A stretch of 9,809 nucleotides of DNA from JBJHBY01 sp050485745. Its GTDB lineage: Bacteria > Pseudomonadota > Gammaproteobacteria > Pseudomonadales > CAMLJR01. Every line of letters starts with the position of its first letter. The stretch's first letter is position 1. The stretch is from the NCBI GenBank assembly GCA_050485745.1, contig JBJHBY010000136.1, positions 1-9,809 of the forward strand. The letters are read 5' to 3'. A program made the translations under genes and the position numbers. Positions 6,149 through 9,809 of the stretch are shown piece by piece. The notes under the pieces are model-generated. The model saw only the letters and a program-made list of their open reading frames with translations. It had not been told where the DNA came from and searched no databases.

Positions 6149-8068
6149 TTACTTTCTGATGATGATATTGGCCTGTCGTACCGGTGTCTGGCACTCGTCT
6201 CCTTCCTTGCCGGGAACCCAAAACCCCCAGCAGAAGCCGCGGGTAGGTGGTTGCCGCCGGATCAGCCGGTCACGAGGGTTGTTGATGGTGTTGTTGTTCT
6301 CGATAACGATAAGCCCGCGTTCGACCCATTCCGGGTCGACGGGTATGCGGGCCGGAAGGAACCGGTCAGTATTGCCGCGCAGCAGATCTGGACGGTGATC
6401 CTTGTAGGCTCTACTGAAGGTCCATACCCATTCGTCGGGTGCATTCGCCATCATGGTGTCCCAGTCGTCCCATTGACCGTCCCGAATCCAGCGGACCATC
6501 TTGTTACGTGCACCGGTGGTGTAGCGAGGGTAGGTGGACTGCACCAGAAACATGAAGCATGGCCGGTTCAGGCAGTTGAACGTGTTGTTGGACACGGTCA
6601 GATCCACGGGTTTGACTGGCTCCCCCTGAACATCCAGCCACTCCTGCGTCCAGTAGGGGGCGTAGGTCCACGCTTTGCCGTCGTGACCACCCAGATCCGT
6701 GGAGAAAATGCCCCATCGAGCGCGGTATTGAGCGGCCCAGGCACCTCCGTCTCCGGGGTTGTAGTAATCGATGGTGCTGTTCTTGAGGATGTGCTCGCCA
6801 CCCACCATGTAGAGGTCCATCGGGTTCATGCCGATGTAGGTTCTGTTGGGCTGTCTCGGGTTTATTCCTTTCGGCGCGATGGAGCCATCAAGTTCGATAT
6901 TGCTGACATGGACATTGTCGATGACGCAACGCGCAGCAATGCAGCGCAGGGCGTGACCCCAGCCCGGAGACTGGAAGGTGCTGTTGTGTATGTAGGCGAA
7001 GCCGACCCGGTCTATGTAGGCGAGGTGGGAGCCGGCGTACTCGAAGTGACTTCTGTCGATCTCAAGGTACTGGTGGTAGGTTCTAGAGGTGACGAATGCG
7101 TGGTGCTGGCACTTGGACACGACGGTGTTTCTGATCACCACAAAGCGGGCTGAGTTTGGCCAGGAAATGCAGTTTCCGGCTCCGGACGGGCCGTGGATTT
7201 CGTAGTGGTCACCCATCGAAATACGGATGTTCTCGATGATCAGCCCACCGGGCCGCTCTCGTTGAGGCCCACTGAACCCCAGCGCCGCTATATTCCGTAC
7301 CGTCGGTCGCTTCCCCGAATCGGGGTCATTGACACCAAGGACCTTGACACACCCTCTACCGCGGACATCGATTGTTCTGAACTCGTGTACACCCTTCCAC
7401 TCGGGGTTGTTCGGGTAATGGACCCGGACCAGTACATTGCCATTCCGTCTCAGAGTGGCTCTAATCGCTCCCAGATCGGAAGCGTCATGCACATCAATAA
7501 CCGGCCAGTCGTTCAGCGGAGCGGTGCACTCACTGGCGAGCAACTCGGCTTCGGTGAGACCTCGATCTTGATATCGAACGGTTTCCCACAAGGTGTCAGG
7601 TTGCGTACGCGGAGGTGGCTCAGGAGGCAGTCCATCAGGTCCCCGCGGTACCCTGGACGCCGTGTTGGAACTGTCTGGTTGGGCCCTCTTGGCAACTGGC
7701 TCGTTTGAACTGGCAGCTGTTCCGTTGGAGGTGGCAGCGGTCTGGCTGTGGCGGGGGGCCTCGCTGGCGCGATCCGAAGCAGGAGCAGAGCTCGAGCGCT
7801 GCTCAAGAACAAAGGGAGGGGCGGAGTCGCTGGCTGTCTGTGCGGACTCCGACCCGGTTTCTCCCCGGTTGATTCGCCGAAACACTGCCGCGCAGGCGGG
7901 ACTGGTGAACAGGTCCTCGCCACAGTCCTCGGTTTGTGAGCCGAAAGCTTCGGATGTAGAGAGAGTGGTGAGTACCGTTCCCAAAAGTATCACGCTCAAC
8001 AGCATCCCGGCGAACGCCAACCTGTGACCGGTTGAAGCTCGCTGTCGAACAATGCCTTCCTTGTCCAT
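6149..8068 (-). CDS. Secreted right-handed beta-helix protein, possible polysaccharide lyase or epimerase
   Basis: 639 residues. A basic N terminus and one hydrophobic segment (about 17-36), followed by STSEAFG, form a signal peptide or anchor, so the protein should be exported. Residues about 70-160 are a Ser/Ala/Pro/Thr-rich linker. From about 190 to 600 the chain shows the rhythm of a parallel beta-helix: short strands with Asn turns such as GLIIENIRIS (275-284), FVVIRNTVVSKC (309-320), YLEIDRSHFEY (334-344), CVIDNVHVSNI (381-391) and GLIVIENNNTINN (585-597), as in pectate lyase-like and carbohydrate epimerase folds. At least ten cysteines (for example 499/504 and 613/626) could make disulphides, which fits the periplasm or outside. 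No catalytic set could be assigned. Start ATG 8068 has AAGG upstream and lies 38 bases after the VanZ-like gene. It may trim, bind or modify the exopolysaccharide. There is no C-terminal PEP-CTERM signal. Confidence 0.82.
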   Translation of the reverse strand: MDKEGIVRQRASTGHRLAFAGMLLSVILLGTVLTTLSTSEAFGSQTEDCGEDLFTSPACAAVFRRINRGETGSESAQTASDSAPPFVLEQRSSSAPASDRASEAPRHSQTAATSNGTAASSNEPVAKRAQPDSSNTASRVPRGPDGLPPEPPPRTQPDTLWETVRYQDRGLTEAELLASECTAPLNDWPVIDVHDASDLGAIRATLRRNGNVLVRVHYPNNPEWKGVHEFRTIDVRGRGCVKVLGVNDPDSGKRPTVRNIAALGFSGPQRERPGGLIIENIRISMGDHYEIHGPSGAGNCISWPNSARFVVIRNTVVSKCQHHAFVTSRTYHQYLEIDRSHFEYAGSHLAYIDRVGFAYIHNSTFQSPGWGHALRCIAARCVIDNVHVSNIELDGSIAPKGINPRQPNRTYIGMNPMDLYMVGGEHILKNSTIDYYNPGDGGAWAAQYRARWGIFSTDLGGHDGKAWTYAPYWTQEWLDVQGEPVKPVDLTVSNNTFNCLNRPCFMFLVQSTYPRYTTGARNKMVRWIRDGQWDDWDTMMANAPDEWVWTFSRAYKDHRPDLLRGNTDRFLPARIPVDPEWVERGLIVIENNNTINNPRDRLIRRQPPTRGFCWGFWVPGKEGDECQTPVRQANIIIRK

Positions 8069-8106
8069 GTCGATGAGCGCCTTGAATCGGGAAATGAAAT
8101 CCTAGC

Positions 8107-9321
8107 CTAGGTGGATCCGCGCGTATCTTCAACCGTATCGCGGGCGGATACGGGCCTTGTATTTTCGTGCATGCCGGGGGTTGCCGGTTGGTAGCTTACG
8201 GCAAAGTGCCACAGGAGTGCGCAAAGCAAGGGGTCGGTGATCTCGGCAACCCGGCCAACCAGCCATATCTGGGCGATTTCGATGGAGCCGGTGACCGCCA
8301 CGGGCAGCAGTAACGCGACCCATCTGGGGCGTACTGCGGCGAGTGTGAGCCAGACCATGCTGCCGTAGAGGAAAAGCTTTTCCAGCAGACTGGACGTGTT
8401 GACCATCATGTTCCCGGTGAGAAACCCCGAAAAGGGCACCCAGCGGAAGCTGCCGGCGCCCCACTGCAAAGGCTGGAGTCCCTGAACGATGACCATGACG
8501 ACAAGCAGCAACAGCAGTAGCTTCTCGGGGCGGGACAGCATGGTGCGAATTGCTGCCCAGAGTACGGGGGCTAGCAGGGCTGCAGCGAGGTTGTGCAGCA
8601 GCACTGGATTGTTGGCAATCAGTACCTGAATCACCAGAGAACCCGGTATTACGAGCCAAAGCAGGGCCGAAGGGAAGCGGCATTGGTTCCACAGCCAGGC
8701 GAATGCCAGCCAGGCCGCGAGGTTGCGAGCAAAACTCAGCGGGCGCCACTCCCGCTCCAGTATCAGAGGCTTTAGGGAGTGCTTCAGTGCCGTGACATCC
8801 AGTGACGGCGCCAAGGGAAACCACCGATACGCCAGCCAGGCAATCAATAAAAGGAAGGGTAGGGAGTGCAGGCGCTTATCCGAGAGGTTGGCGCTGGACA
8901 GCATTGTCCGAAACCAAGGCAGGCCGGCCAGAAGCATCCCCATTCCCAGACCGGCCATATTGATGAAACCGTCGATGATCGTGGGGGTGCGGCCGGAGAA
9001 CCAGACCTGCACCACCTGAATTCCGAAGGCCAGGATGGCGCCGGACAATATGACGGCACTCCACCGCGCCGGTCTCGACCAGGTGGGTAACGCCAGGTTG
9101 GCAAACAGTCCGTAGGGAATGAAGAGGATCAGGTTGGCGACGATATTGGGTAGCCCCAGCTCATCCCGCCACCCTGAGAGCAGCACGTGCACGACCTCGG
9201 CTGGAGGAATGCTGCCCGGCCGGAAGGAAAACGGGTAGAGCGACCCATAGGTAATACCTGCTGCGGTGAGCAGCAACAGCCAGCGCGCGGCGTCGGAATT
9301 GTAGTGGGTATGTTTCGTCAA
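8107..9321 (-). CDS. VanZ-like membrane protein with two VanZ-type halves
   Basis: 404 residues, strongly hydrophobic, roughly ten membrane segments. The N-terminal part (about 14-132) has the VanZ pattern: YGSLYPF at 25-31, NIVANLILFIPYG at 59-71, QVVQVWFSGRTPTIIDGFIN at 102-121. The C-terminal part (about 280-375) repeats it: VPFSGFL at 295-301, EKLFLYG at 314-320, IEIAQIWLVGRVAEITD at 347-363. VanZ itself is about 160 residues, so this is close to a doubled protein with a middle region, plus a polar tail after 376. VanZ in glycopeptide resistance lowers teicoplanin sensitivity by an unknown mechanism; members in polysaccharide loci are common, and their role is unknown. Start TTG 9321 is the only usual start codon after the in-frame stop at 9342-9340; the ribosome binding site is weak (GAGAGA). 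The 11-base gap from the acyltransferase-like gene implies co-transcription. Confidence 0.85.
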   Translation of the reverse strand: MTKHTHYNSDAARWLLLLTAAGITYGSLYPFSFRPGSIPPAEVVHVLLSGWRDELGLPNIVANLILFIPYGLFANLALPTWSRPARWSAVILSGAILAFGIQVVQVWFSGRTPTIIDGFINMAGLGMGMLLAGLPWFRTMLSSANLSDKRLHSLPFLLLIAWLAYRWFPLAPSLDVTALKHSLKPLILEREWRPLSFARNLAAWLAFAWLWNQCRFPSALLWLVIPGSLVIQVLIANNPVLLHNLAAALLAPVLWAAIRTMLSRPEKLLLLLLVVMVIVQGLQPLQWGAGSFRWVPFSGFLTGNMMVNTSSLLEKLFLYGSMVWLTLAAVRPRWVALLLPVAVTGSIEIAQIWLVGRVAEITDPLLCALLWHFAVSYQPATPGMHENTRPVSARDTVEDTRGST

Positions 9322-9332
9322 CGAGCGGTCTC

Positions 9333-9809
9333 TCAGGAGTCAGTCATCGCGGCTTGACTGATAGTTCTATCAGCCACATTTTTATCTTTAATGGCCTGAT
9401 ACGCCTTGCCCATTATCGGGTGACGGTAGAGGCTTACATCGTATATCGGGCGAGTATCGGTTGCCCACTCCAACTGATCGGGCGTGGCGTTGGTATAGAA
9501 GTCGACGCACGCGATCCTCTGCTCCTCGAAAACATGCTGTAACATACTATGGAGGAGCAGCCTTCCAGGGGCATAGCGACGGAAATCCTCGTCAAAGGTT
9601 GTTTTGAGAATGACCAGAAGCTGGCCATTGTCGACGGTCAGCCGTGACGCCAGCAGATGGTCGCCCTGATACAGTTCGTAGACGCGTGCGTTTCCCGAAC
9701 TTGCGAACGCACTCAGAACGTCCATGTAGAACCTTCCCTGCCGGTTACTTGGGTGAATCGCCGTGCCGTTTTCTCCCTTCCAGCCCCTGCTCTCCAGGAG
9801 ACCATACCT
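9333..9809 (-). CDS. GNAT-fold N-acyltransferase-like protein, 5' end outside window
   Basis: The frame is open to the right edge, giving the last 158 residues of a longer protein; the Met at 9725 is internal. LESRGWKGENGTA at residues 5-17 from the edge is a hallmark of the acetyltransferase domain found in BioF2-like/FemAB-like proteins (Acetyltransf_6, PF13480). It is followed by the GNAT-like strands VYELYQGDHLLASRLTV (about 42-58), LVILKTTFDEDFRRYAPGRLL (about 64-84), and DFYTNATPDQLEW near the end, with the usual K-T-x-[FY]-D-E and [YS]-[AS]-P-G motifs. Such enzymes acylate amino sugars or add amino acids to cell-envelope precursors; in XrtA loci they are common partners. The donor and acceptor cannot be read from this part. 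It is the first gene, within view, of the leftward run. Confidence 0.85.
   Translation of the reverse strand, partial: RYGLLESRGWKGENGTAIHPSNRQGRFYMDVLSAFASSGNARVYELYQGDHLLASRLTVDNGQLLVILKTTFDEDFRRYAPGRLLLHSMLQHVFEEQRIACVDFYTNATPDQLEWATDTRPIYDVSLYRHPIMGKAYQAIKDKNVADRTISQAAMTDS

Noticed and set aside
6251..7153. Long plus-strand open frame of 300 residues opposite the beta-helix gene
   Set aside because: It lies wholly inside a clearly coding minus-strand gene with signal peptide and beta-helix repeats, and its translation has no recognisable domain.
1..9809. Search for PEP-CTERM tail, exosortase, CRISPR, tRNA, insertion sequence
   Set aside because: No matching motif, repeat series or terminal inverted repeats were found by reading; absence is limited to this window.

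Overview
The window is part of an exopolysaccharide locus of the kind that travels with exosortase A (XrtA, the PEP-CTERM sorting enzyme) in Gram-negative bacteria. It is fairly GC-rich, densely coded, and has proteobacterial-looking ribosome binding sites. I would guess a proteobacterium (Beta- or Gammaproteobacteria) but cannot name a genus. No exosortase and no PEP-CTERM tail is visible, so the XrtA link rests on recognising neighbour families: the two exosortase A system-associated hydrolases, the carrier protein that accompanies them, and the exosortase A-associated O-antigen-ligase-like membrane protein.

Layout, left to right. (1) Minus strand, 1-604: a polysaccharide deacetylase-like gene running off the left edge, preceded by (2) 627-2378, an asparagine-synthetase-like ligase that has lost the glutaminase half of its active sites. 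(3) 2379-2535: a divergent intergenic region. (4) Plus strand, 2536-2784: an 82-residue acyl carrier protein, followed by (5) 2815-4644, one long protein that joins exosortase A-associated hydrolase 2 and hydrolase 1 in a single chain. (6) These plus-strand genes converge, with only 10 bases between stop codons, on a minus-strand run read from the right edge: (7) a GNAT-fold N-acyltransferase-like gene cut by the window, a VanZ-like membrane protein with two VanZ-type halves, a large secreted right-handed beta-helix protein, and the O-antigen-ligase-like protein.

How they may work together (inference): the ligase-like/polymerase-like membrane protein, the VanZ protein, the beta-helix protein, the acyltransferase and the deacetylase fit assembly and modification of an extracellular polysaccharide. 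The carrier protein, fused hydrolase and glutaminase-less amide synthetase look like a small carrier-bound chemistry module. It would make an acyl or amide group whose product and target are unknown.

The most notable points are the hydrolase 2-hydrolase 1 fusion with non-serine residues at both nucleophile elbows, and the amide synthetase lacking its N-terminal cysteine nucleophile next to a carrier protein. The VanZ internal duplication, two TTG starts and an AT-richer stretch in the O-ligase gene are also recorded. No RNA genes, CRISPR arrays, insertion sequences or long repeats were seen.
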